Position numbers and translations under genes: made by a program
Notes under the pieces: generated by a model
Told to the model about the DNA's origin: nothing
The model's database searches: none
The model's input: the letters and a program-made list of their open reading frames with translations, nothing else
Source of the DNA: Eutypa lata
Lineage: Eukaryota; Ascomycota; Sordariomycetes; Xylariales; Diatrypaceae
DNA length: 64,000 bases
Direction: 5' to 3'
NCBI GenBank assembly: GCA_022661535.1
Contig: JAKULF010000003.1
Span: 5,084,001-5,148,000 of the forward strand
Shown: piece by piece, positions 1-12,400 of the stretch
Position numbering within the stretch: position 1 is the first letter of the stretch
Layout: each line of letters opens with the position of its first letter

Positions 1-2428
1 CCCCATGACCTCCCAAAAGAAGCCCGCCATCATTTCAATATTTGGTATCAACGTACATGCTGTCATCAAGATCAACAAGATCCCCAGTTATAGTGAATGC
101 GATAAATGAAACCAGACCGTCCAACAGCTTAGTAAACACCTAACCCATAATATCATAGCCAACGAAGTCGGGGGGGGGGGACGGGATCAATGGCACTACA
201 CGCACGGGGGCTGGTACCTTGCTCAAGATGACACCCTCGAGAAGATGTTTGGTTCGCGAAGTCCGTGTGTCAGTTCTATATCACTTGTCGTCCCGGAGCT
301 CCCATCCCATAAGCTGCCGTCATTCATAAATTTATATATATTGGTGAGAGGAAGGAAGTGCTGGCGCTAACATACCTATCAATCCAGAGGGTGTTAAGCT
401 CTCGTGTCTCCAACCTACCGTTACTGCAGTGGTGACCGCCGCCCCTGGAAGCAAGACACCAGGAATTTATGCTATTGTATACATGCCTTTAACACCGAGC
501 CGCGCGGTAGGGATAGACAGGGGATGCATTTAGCCGCCGACAAGGGCGTGTACCATAGGTGTGGCCTGTGTGTGAAACCCTTCCATCAACTCGAGCTAGA
601 GCGTGGAGATGGTCCGGCACCTCGCCTTGGCTATCTTGATCTACAATACAAGCCGGAGTTCGAACAGTCCGTAGTCGATCTCGACTGATAGAACATGGTG
701 AGAGCAAACAGCCTGAAAAGTAGCGACGACGGCGACGACGACAGCAAGAACCCATCATCCATTAAGGCGATTGGGGAGTATCTCGGGTCGCTAGACACGA
801 TGGGGCAGATTGCCGAGGCGCTGTGCCCGATCAATGAACATTGTGGACCTGACGACTACCTACGTCTGGAACCTCTGGCCCATGGTCGGCCTGGAGCCCG
901 GCGCGAATAGTAGAAAGATTTCGGTCAAGCATGCAAGAGCCGTCGAGTTCCGGCTGCCGCCAAGCATCCACTCTAGAATTAGATCCGTGTATCGATTTTG
1001 CTAACCTGCTCGTCAACGGCGTGATAGATCCTGACCGGCATGCTGAGCTTCTTAAGAAGCCCGATTTCGTTTCGTGGATCCATAGCCAGGGCGAATACCT
1101 ACCTGGATGTAGTAGACGCTTTGGACCCGAAGGAGATTTCCAGGTAGTCTTTGTAGCCAAAGAGAGGAGGGGGAAGAAAAGTTGCTTAGATCCTGGGAAG
1201 TCGATAACCGCACGGAGTGGTGAAGTAGAATATAAGGAAGAGTTCTCTCACTTGTTTTGACAGGTCTTGACAAGGGAGGGAAGGAAGGGGTGTAGTAGGT
1301 AGGTACTAGGCCACGGGAAAGGTAACATCAAACATCATGTACTTGTCCCGCCCCTTTCTTGGATTTCCTCTACGCCAAGTTGATTTCAGCACATTTACAC
1401 TACTACCCCCACAGTGTAAAGACAACAGAAGAAGACCTATACATGCATGCGACTACCCGACCTACAAGCTGATTGATAGGTGGTCGGTCTGTCTACCTCT
1501 TCCTATGGTTGGATGGTGAAGACACGATGCGTCTCTATTTGTCCAATCAGATTGTAGGAGTTAGCTAGGTTGCAGCACAATTCTACTGCTACGGTACATA
1601 CACCGATGCCAACATTGACTACATCTGTGATGGATAGTTATCGTCATTGTGCTCATGGTAGATGGTGGTTGGCAGTGCTTGGGCGCCAATACATACTTAC
1701 CTAGGACGATTTCAAGCTCGTCGGTCCTAACCCAACCTATCAACCATCTGCCCCCCTCTCTCAGCCTTGCCACGTCAAGCACACCTACATATTGACTACT
1801 ACCCAAGACAAACAAAGGACGTATCAAAGGCAGCTCATCTCAAACAAGTTTCGGTCGTGATTAGAGCAATGAAAATTCCTAGACATGGTATTGGTTGCAT
1901 GTAGCTAACTGCATACCTACTTACTTGAGTTAATCCAAGAGCACCCACCCCTCCGTAGCACTGAAGCTAGAAGGTGCAACATAAATATGTAGATGAAGAA
2001 CCAACAAACGACGACGACCTGCCGAAGGAAATCCGTACCAATTAGTTCTATCAGGCCAACCAACCCCCTAAGCTCTCCCCTACCCCCGCATCAAGCATCC
2101 AAACGATACCCAAGCCTAATGTCTCGTACGTAGATACCTAACCCGAACATTTACTCACTACACACATACACATGGACTGTATTACACATGCTCGCCCATA
2201 CAAACGATTGATCAATGGATAGGTATATAGATAAGTAATCCAAACGATGTAGTAGATAACTAAGTAAAGGACAATTGAAGCAACCAAGAAAAGAGTTACA
2301 TCCATACATTTCATCCATCGACCCATCATCCATCAATCCATCCATACATACATAACTACATATACAGCACGCACGAACGCATGTGAACTCAACTCGACCC
2401 AACCTGACTGACTGACCGACCGACCGGC
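1..2428. other. Gene-poor left edge
   Basis: No coding region here is convincing. A run of 11 G lies at 170-180. Between about 695 and 1260 on the + strand there are short open stretches, including an ATG frame at 931-1260, with no recognisable motif and no clear splice chain. They could be a decayed gene or chance. From 1300 onward the DNA is AT-rich with TAGGTAGG-type words and nothing recognisable. The 3' UTR of the neighbouring minus-strand giant gene must lie somewhere in the right-hand part. Confidence 0.5.
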
Positions 2429-5400
2429 CTAAATCCCCGCAAGCTTCCTCCACCAGCTGCTTCGCGGCGTCGCATCCATGAAGCCCGAATCGCGGTGGTT
2501 ACCATTACCACTGCCACTATTATTGCCATTCTTGTCACCGCTGCCATCGGACCCGCTGCGGCGGTGGTCTCTCTCGCCTCTCTCGCCTCTCTCCCTCTCC
2601 CTCTCCATTTCCCTCTCCCTAATCCGATCCCCTCTTTCTCTTTCCCTTTCCCTCTCTCGATCCCTATCGCCCCTTCCCTCCCGCTCTCTCCGCGCCCTTC
2701 TCCGTCTCCGATCCTCATCCTCAGCATATTCCTCCACACCAGCACCAGCACCAGCAGCACCACCGCCACCATACTTCGCACGTCGCCTAGCCCTGCGCTC
2801 CGCACGGCGAGCAGCCTCCTCCTCATCCTCAGTCATCATCGGCGGCGGGGGCGGCGCCTGCGGTGGGACCCCTTCCTGCTCTCCATCGACAGGAGGCGGA
2901 CCGGCATCCGAGTGCTCCTTAACCCAGGAGCTGGTGCCCGAGTGCGGCCAAGCCGCTGCCGGCCTCCTGTGCTTCCTACTACCACTACCACGTTCGTCAT
3001 CCGTAGTCGCGGGTGCGGTCATAGAAGCATGCCTGACGTGCCTCTCGCGGGGTGGGGGTGGTTGCTGCTGCTGGTACACGTAATCATCAACAGGAGGAGC
3101 CGCTGCGGGGCGTCGCCGGGCCGTGCCAGCCATAGCGGCTTCCTTCTCGGCGCGGCGTGCCTCGCGCCTCCTCCTGCGCTCGAGTTGTTCGTCTTCAGAT
3201 CCATCGACGATGTTTACGTGGCGCGAGCGGCGCTTGTCTCCTCCGCGGGGGGCAGCATGGCGCCTAGCTGCTTCGGCCTCGGCCTCTTCTGCTGCCCTGC
3301 GCTGGCGCCGGCGCTCCGCCCTCTCGACTTCCTTCGCCTCGGCCTCGTGACGCTCGTCGCGTTCACGGGCGGCACGGCGCTCAGCGCGTCTAGCTTCGCG
3401 CTCCTCGTTCCTGCGGTCTTCGACCTCGCGCTCGCGGGCGGCTCGTCGCTCGGCGCGGCGGGCTTCCTTGGCGAGGCGCTCTTCTTCGGCAGCTCTCTCT
3501 TCGGCCTTTCGAGCACGACGGGCGGCACGGCGAGCCTCTGGATTGATATCCGTCATGTCAGGGTTATCCTCCTCGCGATAGGTGCGGGAACGCTTCATTT
3601 TCTTGTCGGGCCTGACTTCGTCGTCGTCGGTGGCGTGGTAGGTATGGCGGCGGCGGGGAGGTTCAGGACGTGGTTCGGCGCGTGATTCAGCGCGTGGTTC
3701 GGCGTTACGGGATGACTTCAGGCCACCGAAAAGACTGGAGAATCCCTTCTTTGCGCTCGAGGCAGATCGTTTGAGTGGCGTTACCTCGGGAGGAGGAGCA
3801 TCCATCATTACAGCGTCGTCATACGTCCTATGAGATTTAGATCGCCGATGGGATGGCCTCTCAGGGCTGGGGGGGAAGGCAGCAGGCCCGTCCATGTCTA
3901 TGACTTCTTCTTCGGCAGCACGCGATTTGCTTTGGCGGCTGCGGTAGCCAGAATCCATACCAAGAATTTTCGCTGCCTTGGAAGACATCTCGGGCATGTC
4001 TTCTGGAGGCGATACAAAACCGGCTGCCATATCAACATCAACAGAATGGCGGCGCGAATTACTTGGCTTCTGTGAGCCGTACCGTTTGTCGCGGGTGGAC
4101 ATGGAACGAGATAGCGGAGGCGTGCTTTGCAACAAGGTACCCAGCCGCGGCTTCGAGGTTGGTGGGACTTTCTCGCGTCTCTCAGCTTTCTCCGAAGATG
4201 AGCCTTTAGATGATGTTTTATCATCCCTATCTCTTCTATACCTCTTATCTTCCGACCTGAACCTTGAGGACTTCGGAGGCTTCTTCTCCTTCTCACGCTC
4301 TTTCTCGCGTGGTGTGGCAGACCATGCCCCCCAGGATGAGCTTCCGTCTCGATTAATCTTAGTGCGCTCCCTCTTGGATGATCTCATTTCGGGCGGCGGA
4401 GTCGGTGGTGCATCGGGAACGGCCGGGGGAGGAGGAACGGCCGGCGAGAAATATCCATCCGGTTCTTCCCCGGAGTCCTCGGGCTCTTCGGGCGGCGCTT
4501 CAGGAACTACAGGAGGGGGAGGTGGAGGGGGAGGAGGCGCAGCTGCCTTTGACTTGCTTGACTTCTTACTCTTCTTTAATTTCTTAGGAGGCGCCGTTTC
4601 GACAATCTCGACAATCTCATCTGCATCTTCCATTGGGAAACTTCCAGGGAGATCATCCGATTTACGCCTTGACGCCGTTAAGTCTTCTTCAGGCTCCGGT
4701 TCCGGCTCCGGCTCACGCACGGGTTCCGGCTCAGGTTCAGCATCCCAAAAGAATTGTTTCGCCTTCTTCTTGGCCTTCTTTCTTTCTTCCCGGGAGAGAG
4801 GCGCGGCGGCTACCGGTGGCGGTGGAGGAGGAGCACTAGGCAGTGGATCGATCAGGTCTTCAGGCTCAGGCTCAGGCTCGGGCTCGGGCTCAGACTCGTG
4901 TTCGGGCTCTCCTCTCAACGCCTCAAGCTCCCTAATTTTCTCTGAAATCTTTGTCCCCTTTTTCTTCTTTTTCGTTGGGGCCTCCATGAAAGATGGCTCC
5001 CCTTCGTCAATGCCGTCATCGATGGCATCTTCGAAAACCTTTGGTGGGTTAGCTGACTTAATCTCGCTTGTTTTTAAAATGGTACAGGATGGCTTAGGGA
5101 TACTCACTGGCTCGGGCGATGGACTCTTCTTGGTAGTGAAGGTGCCCCAGAAAGAGAAAGGATCCTTGTCCTTGGGCTTTACAAAGTCCTTGGCGGGCTC
5201 AAAGTCTTTAGCGGGTGCTTGCCTTGGAGAGGATAAGATATCATCGAGTTCCTGCATTTCTTCTGGCGCCAAGTTCTCCAATTCGTGGTCGAGGTCGAGG
5301 TCGAGGTCCAGCAAATCTTTGTCTTCCTCGCCCTTCTCTTCCTCCTCTTCTTCCTCCTCCTCAACCTTCTCGACTTTCTCGACCTTCTTAACCTTTTCGG

Positions 5401-8400
5401 CCTTCTTTTCTTTGGAGGATGACTTGCTCTTGTCCTTGCTACTAGACTTGGACTTCTTGTCCTCAGATTTCGAGCTCTTCTTGGACTTCTTCTTAGCCGC
5501 CTCAGCCGCTTCGGCCTCTTGGCGTTCACGTTCAGCCTGCTCCTCGGCTTCTCGAGCTGCCTCCTCTTCTGCTTCACGTGCTGCCTGTTCCTCAGCGTCG
5601 CGAGAAGCTTGCTCCTCGGCTTCGCGAATGGCTTGCTCTTCGGCTTCTCGTTCCTCAGCCTCCCGAGCTTCTTGCTCTTCAGCTTCATGTGCAGCTTGCT
5701 CCTCGGCCTCCTTAGCTGGATCAGGCGCAATAGCCACCCTCTCTTCTTTGCGGCGCTCGATGCTTTCCAGTAAGTCGTCGAGTCTCTTCTGGTCCCTCTT
5801 TAGCAATTTGCCTCCACGTTTCTCCTTTCTGGCTATAAAAGCGTCGCGTTCTTCTTCTTCTTCGGCGATCGCGGCGTCTAACGCAGCTAGGGCCTCCGCA
5901 GCAGCCTTCGCTTCAGCTTCAGCGGCCTCGGCAGCTTCAGCAGCTTCGGCAGCTTCGGTCTCCGCCGCCGCCGCAGCAGCTTGCTCTTCGGCTTCTCGTT
6001 GCGCCTGCTCTTCTGCTTCTCGTGCTGCCTGTTCTTCAGCTTCGCGAGCGGCCTTCTCCTCGGCGCGACGGTTGATGTTTACGATGAGTTCGTCGTATCG
6101 TTTTTGATCCTTTTTCTGAAGCTTGCCGCCACGTTTCACCTTCTTAGCATTCAGGGTGGCGAACTCCGCCTCCTCTGCCTCAATCTCTGCTTGCAGTGCA
6201 TCGGCAGCAGCCTTCGCCTCCGCCGCCGCGGCAGCTTCGGCTTCAGCGTCAGCTGCAGCCTTTTCTTGGTCTTCCGGTGTGTCGCCCCAGACGTTATGTT
6301 CTAACTCTTGGTCGGGTTCGTGGTCACTGAAACCAAGTGAAGGCGGGGTAGGGGCAGGTGGTGGAAAGTCAGTCCCGTCCTTCTTGGACTTTTTCTTCCC
6401 CTTCTTTGCCGTTCCCCAACCCCATACGTCGTCGTCGTCAGCTTTGCTCTCCTCGACAGCATCAGGTTGCATGCCATCAAGTTGAGATCCGTTCTCAATT
6501 TCGACCGGGGCATTTTTACTGCGCTTTTTGTCCTTGACAGAAGTGCTAAGAGCCCATTTATTGTCACCCTTCGGTTCTTCAATCGAGTCGGGGATCATGC
6601 TCCCGTTAGTATGCTTCTTCTTCTTTTTCTTGTCTTTGTCGCTAGTGCCAATTGCATTCCAAAAATCATCACCATCGGCATCGCCAGGTTCGGGTGCTGC
6701 AGGTGGAACCTCCGGTTCAGGTTCCGGGTCTTTCTCCCTTTCCAAGTCAATAAGTTCAGTCGAGGTCTTGCCATTCTTCTTGTCCTTGTCCCAGTTCGAC
6801 CAATCATCATCAGATTTGTCGTTCTTGTTAGTAACCGGAACCGGGAGATGTTCCTGGACTTTCTTTTTGACTTCCTTCTTTGCAAGACCCCAGAAGCTCC
6901 AAATGCCACCACCGCCCTTTTCTTCTTGCTTAGGCTCAGGTTCGGGTTCGGGTTCGGGTTCGGGTTCAGGCTCCGGTTCGGGCTCCGGTTCCTCGCCAAG
7001 CGGCTCGGGTTCAGGTTCAGGTTCTGGTTCTGGTTCCTTGGGAGGCTCTGGTTCTTTGGGGACTTCTTCGACTGCACCTTTCTTCTTTTTCTTCTTTTTA
7101 GAAGTTTCCAATGCGCCTAACGCATCGTCCTTCTTTTTCTTCTTCTCTTCACGAGCTGGTGAATCAGGTGCTGGAGGTTCCTCAATGATGACATTCTTTC
7201 CTTTCTTCTTTTTCTCTTTTGTTGTGTCTGTCCAGTTCGCCCAGCTATCATCAACGTCTTCCTTCTTCTGTTCCGGTTCCGGTTCCGGCTCAGGCTCGGG
7301 CTCAGGCTCAGGCTCGGGCTCAGGCTCCGGCTCCTTGGGGGGTTCTTCTATAATGCCCTTCTTTTTCTTCTTCTTCAGTTCCTTCTTAGATGTGCTGATA
7401 CCCCAGATGTCCTTCTTTTCTGGCTCAGGCGGAGGTTCCGGAGCAGGCTCTGGCTCTGGCTCGGGCTCTGGCTCGGGCTCAGGTTCGGGCTCTGGCTCGG
7501 GTTCTGGCTCAATGATTGGCTCTGGTATTGGCTCTGGCTCAACGACGCCCTTCTTCTTCTTCTTTTTCTTGGATGACGTAGTGATTAAAATCTCGGGTTC
7601 GGGAGGTGGCGGGGGCTCCGGCTCCGGCTCCGGCTCCAGTTCAGGTTCGGGTTCAGGCTCGGGTTCAGGCTCGGGTTCAGGGGCAGGGGGAGGCGGAGGG
7701 GGTACTTCAATGATGGGTTCTGGTTCGACAACACCCCTTTTCTTCTTCTTCTTTTTAGAAGAAGAGCCGAGGGAGAAGATATCCAGTACCTCCTTTTTAG
7801 GTTCAGGTTCGGGTTCGGGTTCAGGTATTGGATCTGGCGCTGGCTCCGGTTCCTTAATCTCCTCTACCTTACCTTTCTTTCCCTTCTTAGGAGCTGCGCC
7901 CCAACTTGTCCAGTCGTCATCTTTCTTTTCTGGCTCTGGCTCGGGCTCGGGCTCGGGCTCGGGCTCAGGTTCCGGCTCGACTATGGGCGCAGGCTCTGGC
8001 TCAAGAATGGCGTTCTTCCCCTTCTTCTTCTTCTTCGAAGTAGGAGCCAGACTTCCCCAGGTATCGTCTTCTTTCTTCATAGAGACTACTGGTGCAGGTG
8101 GATTGGGGGCCTTGGCGTCCTCGGCGGTCCCCTTCTTGTCTTTCTTACTTGAGCCCCAGACATCACCACCCCATGGGTCCTCCTTTACCGGCTCTGGCTC
8201 CGGTGGTGGGGGTTCAGGCTCTTGGAAATCTCCAAGAAGTCCTTTCTTCTTCTTCTCCTTTTTAGGTACAGCCGAACCCCAGGCGCCCCACCCATCGTCA
8301 ACACCTGTTGAGCCTAGGTCCTGAGTCCCAGTATCTGCCTTCCCAGCTTCTGCATCCCCCCAGCCAAAGCCTGTCTGAGTCTTTTTCTTTGACTTCTTGC

Positions 8401-9409
8401 TGCTCGTAGGGTTGAAGCCGAAATCGAAACCATCATCCTTCTTGTCGTCAGCCTTCACCTCAGGACCGGGGGGATCTTCTGGTTTATCCTCGGGCTGGTC
8501 GTCCAGGTCGCCGAAACCAAAGCCTGTTTTGGTCTTCTTCTTAGGCTTGGGCCGGTTGATGCTCCAGGGATTGTCCTCGACTTCTGGTTCCTTCTCCTCA
8601 ACGGGAGGTTGCTTCTCCTCGTTTTCTTCATGTACTTTGGAAGACGAAGACCAGTTGGAGAAAAGTCCCCACGCACTAAACGGCTTGGCCTTGTTTTCTG
8701 CTATAGTGCTCGCTGTGGTATTCCCAAAATTGTGTGATGGCCCTGTATCATCCAGCTTGATATCTGAGAACGCCTCAAACGTGGTAGGGGGTGGTGCTGG
8801 TACTGGTTCCTCTGGCTTAGCCTCGGGTTGGTTCTTGCTTTTCTTCTTCTTACCAACGGCAGCAAAAGCACCAAAGTCGTCATCAGGCTTAGATTCGGCT
8901 GCTTTGTCCTTCTCGTCTATTGTGGGTTTGTCGTCTTTACTGTCTTTATTGTCCTTGCCGTCGCCGCCGTCGCCGCCAGCATCACCACCGGCCTTACCGG
9001 AATCGCCATTGGTATCGCCGCCGTTATTCTTCCCATCGTCACCACCCCCATCTCCACCTCCCCCATCAGTCTTCGCTGGCTCATTCATATTCAAGGTTTG
9101 TTGGGGTCCCCTCTTCTTCTTTTTGGCACATTGGATGAAACCCATATCGGATGAGAAATCAACGTGAGTCTCCATTCCCGGATCATTAAACAGCGAATCT
9201 CTCCGCCGTTCTCTCCGTGGCCGGTCATTATTTGGAGGTGGAGGCGGGGAGCTTCCGCAATCTGATGATAGGGGGTATCTTCGTTCAGCAGCCGCGCCAG
9301 TCTGAACCAGGTCTCTCGGAACCTCCGAGGGAGTTTCGTGTTCATCCTCGTGCCCACGTGGCCTCGGTAAGCGTCTCGAACGTTTCGGAGTGGTGTCGGG
9401 AATTATCAA
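2429..9409 (-). CDS. Giant low-complexity repeat protein (W-K(n)-(EP)n modules and coiled coil)
   Basis: This is one uninterrupted frame of about 2326 codons. The function is not recognised. Residues 1-180 are disordered and G/D/K-rich. About 180-1040 hold at least 15 modules with Trp-Gly/Trp-Ser, a run of 4-8 lysines and then a Glu-Pro tract. About 1050-1310 are AEEQA-type coiled coil with two copies of an RGGKL...DQKR unit, near residues 1093 and 1198. About 1480-1800 are Pro-rich, about 1950-2090 are [14 protein letters not shown] charged helix, and the tail ends WWRKLAGI. The codon at 9407-9409 is TTG; the first in-frame ATG is at 9175, while the frame stays open upstream to about 9465. 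Translation therefore starts at 9175 or in an upstream exon. The composition recalls the fungal proteins labelled involucrin-repeat or leashin-like (Woronin-body tethers), but I cannot confirm that. Long + strand ORFs across this region are antisense shadows. Confidence 0.8.
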   Translation of the reverse strand: MIIPDTTPKRSRRLPRPRGHEDEHETPSEVPRDLVQTGAAAERRYPLSSDCGSSPPPPPNNDRPRRERRRDSLFNDPGMETHVDFSSDMGFIQCAKKKKRGPQQTLNMNEPAKTDGGGGDGGGDDGKNNGGDTNGDSGKAGGDAGGDGGDGKDNKDSKDDKPTIDEKDKAAESKPDDDFGAFAAVGKKKKSKNQPEAKPEEPVPAPPPTTFEAFSDIKLDDTGPSHNFGNTTASTIAENKAKPFSAWGLFSNWSSSSKVHEENEEKQPPVEEKEPEVEDNPWSINRPKPKKKTKTGFGFGDLDDQPEDKPEDPPGPEVKADDKKDDGFDFGFNPTSSKKSKKKTQTGFGWGDAEAGKADTGTQDLGSTGVDDGWGAWGSAVPKKEKKKKGLLGDFQEPEPPPPEPEPVKEDPWGGDVWGSSKKDKKGTAEDAKAPNPPAPVVSMKKEDDTWGSLAPTSKKKKKGKNAILEPEPAPIVEPEPEPEPEPEPEPEPEKKDDDWTSWGAAPKKGKKGKVEEIKEPEPAPDPIPEPEPEPEPKKEVLDIFSLGSSSKKKKKKRGVVEPEPIIEVPPPPPPAPEPEPEPEPEPEPELEPEPEPEPPPPPEPEILITTSSKKKKKKKGVVEPEPIPEPIIEPEPEPEPEPEPEPEPEPEPEPAPEPPPEPEKKDIWGISTSKKELKKKKKKGIIEEPPKEPEPEPEPEPEPEPEPEPEPEQKKEDVDDSWANWTDTTKEKKKKGKNVIIEEPPAPDSPAREEKKKKKDDALGALETSKKKKKKKGAVEEVPKEPEPPKEPEPEPEPEPEPLGEEPEPEPEPEPEPEPEPEPEPKQEEKGGGGIWSFWGLAKKEVKKKVQEHLPVPVTNKNDKSDDDWSNWDKDKKNGKTSTELIDLEREKDPEPEPEVPPAAPEPGDADGDDFWNAIGTSDKDKKKKKKHTNGSMIPDSIEEPKGDNKWALSTSVKDKKRSKNAPVEIENGSQLDGMQPDAVEESKADDDDVWGWGTAKKGKKKSKKDGTDFPPPAPTPPSLGFSDHEPDQELEHNVWGDTPEDQEKAAADAEAEAAAAAEAKAAADALQAEIEAEEAEFATLNAKKVKRGGKLQKKDQKRYDELIVNINRRAEEKAAREAEEQAAREAEEQAQREAEEQAAAAAAETEAAEAAEAAEAAEAEAKAAAEALAALDAAIAEEEEERDAFIARKEKRGGKLLKRDQKRLDDLLESIERRKEERVAIAPDPAKEAEEQAAHEAEEQEAREAEEREAEEQAIREAEEQASRDAEEQAAREAEEEAAREAEEQAERERQEAEAAEAAKKKSKKSSKSEDKKSKSSSKDKSKSSSKEKKAEKVKKVEKVEKVEEEEEEEEEKGEEDKDLLDLDLDLDHELENLAPEEMQELDDILSSPRQAPAKDFEPAKDFVKPKDKDPFSFWGTFTTKKSPSPEPVSIPKPSCTILKTSEIKSANPPKVFEDAIDDGIDEGEPSFMEAPTKKKKKGTKISEKIRELEALRGEPEHESEPEPEPEPEPEDLIDPLPSAPPPPPPVAAAPLSREERKKAKKKAKQFFWDAEPEPEPVREPEPEPEPEEDLTASRRKSDDLPGSFPMEDADEIVEIVETAPPKKLKKSKKSSKSKAAAPPPPPPPPPVVPEAPPEEPEDSGEEPDGYFSPAVPPPPAVPDAPPTPPPEMRSSKRERTKINRDGSSSWGAWSATPREKEREKEKKPPKSSRFRSEDKRYRRDRDDKTSSKGSSSEKAERREKVPPTSKPRLGTLLQSTPPLSRSMSTRDKRYGSQKPSNSRRHSVDVDMAAGFVSPPEDMPEMSSKAAKILGMDSGYRSRQSKSRAAEEEVIDMDGPAAFPPSPERPSHRRSKSHRTYDDAVMMDAPPPEVTPLKRSASSAKKGFSSLFGGLKSSRNAEPRAESRAEPRPEPPRRRHTYHATDDDEVRPDKKMKRSRTYREEDNPDMTDINPEARRAARRARKAEERAAEEERLAKEARRAERRAAREREVEDRRNEEREARRAERRAARERDERHEAEAKEVERAERRRQRRAAEEAEAEAARRHAAPRGGDKRRSRHVNIVDGSEDEQLERRRRREARRAEKEAAMAGTARRRPAAAPPVDDYVYQQQQPPPPRERHVRHASMTAPATTDDERGSGSRKHRRPAAAWPHSGTSSWVKEHSDAGPPPVDGEQEGVPPQAPPPPPMMTEDEEEAARRAERRARRRAKYGGGGAAGAGAGVEEYAEDEDRRRRRARREREGRGDRDRERERERERGDRIREREMERERERGERGERDHRRSGSDGSGDKNGNNSGSGNGNHRDSGFMDATPRSSWWRKLAGI
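6900..8250 (-). repeat. Hexanucleotide GGCTCN-type repeat tracts coding Glu-Pro
   Basis: Within the giant gene, blocks of imperfect GGCTCA/GGCTCG/GGTTCG repeats (read on the + strand) encode Glu-Pro runs on the minus strand. Long blocks lie near 6938-7040, 7270-7340, 7430-7520, 7615-7685 and 7925-7985. They alternate with CTTCTT-rich stretches that encode lysine runs. Such tracts are prone to slippage, so copy number probably varies between isolates and short-read assemblies may be wrong here. Confidence 0.8.
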
Positions 9410-12400
9410 TGGCTTGGTAACAGTGTAGCGGTGGCATAGTTTGGAGGCATCGTTTCTCTACTCGGCCGGTAGCGATTAGCATCTCGATACAGTTTCAATG
9501 GCCGGGTCTGCGACCAATCGTGACGTGAAAGGCTTGTCGGCCCTTCCCAGCAAGGACCTTCAAAACCACCCTCACCCATAAAACCCCTACTTCTTACAGT
9601 TCTACTAATATAATAGGGGTAAGAAAGCACCTACCGATAGTGTCCTTGATCTATTTAGAGACCATGCACTTGAGATAAGCTTCAATCGAGCTTCTATATC
9701 AATTTCATCCCACTGGGAAATCGTAGTCGTACTCGCAATCGTCGAAGGTCGAATCGTTGGCCAGCCAGATGCGCTTATCCCGCTTGCGCAGAATGCTAAA
9801 ACCTCGGCCGCAGCCATTCTTCTGAGGATAAAAGCTCGATTGTTCGCAACGGGCTATGAAAATCATGGAAACTAAAATGCTGTCTTTTAACAGACAAAGT
9901 ATAATACAAAGCAAGGTCGTGATCGTACTTCGAATCGAAGGGGGTATTTTTTAAAACGAAAACAAGAATATATCGTGACAATGGGCGCCGTTGCCGATCA
10001 AGTTTCGGCCCTTCCCCAAATTCCAAAAAAAAAGTTTCCAATAATATCAGATTAAGCTATCGAGCATAAAAGTCGTAAAAGAAGTCGTCGCGTTACTCGA
10101 AAGGGAAAATTGCGCTCGACAAGTCAGAGGAGCGCAGGAGAATAGCGGTCGATATCCGTAATCGTTATTGCACCCTTCTTCTTCTTCTTTTCCCTCCCTT
10201 TCTACGTTCTCCTTTCTACAAGGGGCGAGAGAAAAAATTTATCGAATTTCGGTCGCAATCCAATGGAAAGCATAAGCGAAAATGAGAGGGTGGTATGGGA
10301 AGGGGCTTGGTGGTGTATCACCACCAATGATCTGCGCAGATGTACCTCTGGTGGTGCGCAGGCTGCAAAAATCAATGGACAAATAACAAATAGATAAAAG
10401 ATAAAAATGTAGGTAATGTAGGTAAGTATCTTGGGTATGTAGTGAGATGTTGCAAATGCTTTTCTTTGCTATGTGTGTGTGACTTGACATTGACAGACTG
10501 ACACCCTCCAACTACCACTCCAGGGACGTCGTCGTCTCAAGCAGACACCAATAATGGATCATCAATCAATTAAAAAAACATCCCCGACAAAAAAAAGACG
10601 AGATGTCACATAACATACTTCTCGTCTCCTTCACTCACATTGGGCAAGAAATGTACAAGAAAGGGAAAAGGCGATCTAGTGTATTAGTAGCCTTATGTAT
10701 TATGTAGGCAGGTATGCATGTATGTATGGCTGGTCTGCAGGGTCATAATGCAGGTAGTTTTTAGTGATCAATGATGTGCAATGGGCAAATGTGCAATGTG
10801 CAATCATTCTAAGTATCCCATCTTATTAGTGGACGGAGGACGAACTTGAGGTTGCAAGGGTTCCTGAGAGAGGGTGTGTGCATTGAATACAGGGAACTCA
10901 AGGGTTTATGGATGGCTGGTCAAAATCCTCATTGGTTGAGTTGTTGCTTGATCTGCCCTCCCACCTCGTTGATTTTAGTTTCCACACCCACCTTAGACTA
11001 GCTTGTTACCCCATTGTATCTTCTATAACTAATATGAACACATAACTACATACATACTACATACCTAGATTCATACGTTCACATTGCAGTATCGGAGTAT
11101 ATACTACACATTTTTCTCTATAGGAGTCATGACGAGGAATACTTTGACTTATTCATACCTCCATGCAGACGTAAAATACTATATCATCCACTTCTTTCAA
11201 TCCAAACATACCACACTACCACACCATCTCTTCCATAGCAACCACGGCAATAGGTATGGATCGCATGACAGCTTTTTTGCCCGCCGCTCTCCATTTTCTC
11301 CGCCGAGCTAGGTACTACGTAGGTGTGGACCACGGGTCACGGGTCACGGGTCACAGAGACCGAAACGTGTGCACAACGAGGATATTCCATCTAGTTAGTT
11401 AGGTAGCTCTCTTGAGAGCTTCCGAGTTATGTACGTAGAATAGACGCGTTTGTATTTGCATTCCCTACCTATATATCGAGAGAAAGAGAACTGTAGGTAT
11501 GTAGGTATGTACCAAGCCTTGCGTTGAACGTCTTCGAGGCAATTTTAGATATCCATATGTACATACCTAACATACCTTCAACCCGGATCTTATCTACGTG
11601 TTATCACAGACCTGCCACACGATTTGCAGCTTGTGAGACGTAACCTTTTTGGACCCCCTCATTTTCATTCCTTTTTGGAACCCCTCATTTGGCCCCCGGT
11701 CAGCTTCGTCACTTTCATTTTCCGTCACTTTTTTGAGGGTGTGTGTGATCCATCCCCTGTTCAATACATACGTACGTACATACCTACCTATGTACATAGT
11801 TATCCTTATCTCGGGAAGAGGTCCATGTTCTATCTTTCAGTGCGAGAGGAGGTTTCGCGCAAAGAGAAATAGATCATCGAGTTCGTTTGCGCCGTTCATC
11901 CCGTCTCCGTGATGATCTGCTTGCTTGCTTGATCCTCCTCGTTACATAGGAGGATCCGTCAATGGCCACTTTCTGCGCAACATACGTACATGCTCACTGA
12001 GGTACTCTGGACTGGTGCCGGCCGTCTCTAATAATGGTTTTTTCGTTTGATGCGACTCGTTCAGTACGCTCGTCCAATTACGGGCGGAGAAAACTTGAAC
12101 TCGCGCAGCTCGCGGCTCGTTCGTCAATCGGTTCTAAAATTGTACCCCCTTTTCCCACCCAGGCTGCATTCAATGTTGGAAACAGCAGGAGGCTGCAAAG
12201 TGCAGTGCACAAGTCAAGTATCGATACCTAATGGATGGGCAGCTATGCGCCTACTAGCTTGTATCTGCTCCTCCTTGCCTAATAAAAGTGACGATGCCAG
12301 TCTTCCACGTTGTTGGACCCATATGCGGGTGAGACGTAATATGTGTGGTAGATGCGATGCATCTTGCGAATCCACAAACATCTCGCAGCCCGCCGCCATT

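Noticed and set aside
695..1260. Short + strand frames that might form a spliced gene
   Set aside because: No consistent splice chain or recognisable domain; kept only as a note for the left edge.
3978..6107. 709-codon open frame on the + strand across the giant gene
   Set aside because: It is antisense to the repeat gene and consists of Ser/Phe/Gly low complexity produced by complementing Lys, Glu and Ala codons; no independent motif.
6528..8324. 598-codon (GS)n open frame on the + strand
   Set aside because: It is the exact complement of Glu-Pro and Lys repeats; a shadow of the minus-strand gene.
2429..9409. Naming the giant protein leashin or involucrin-repeat protein
   Set aside because: Similarity is of composition only; without an alignment the name would be unsupported.
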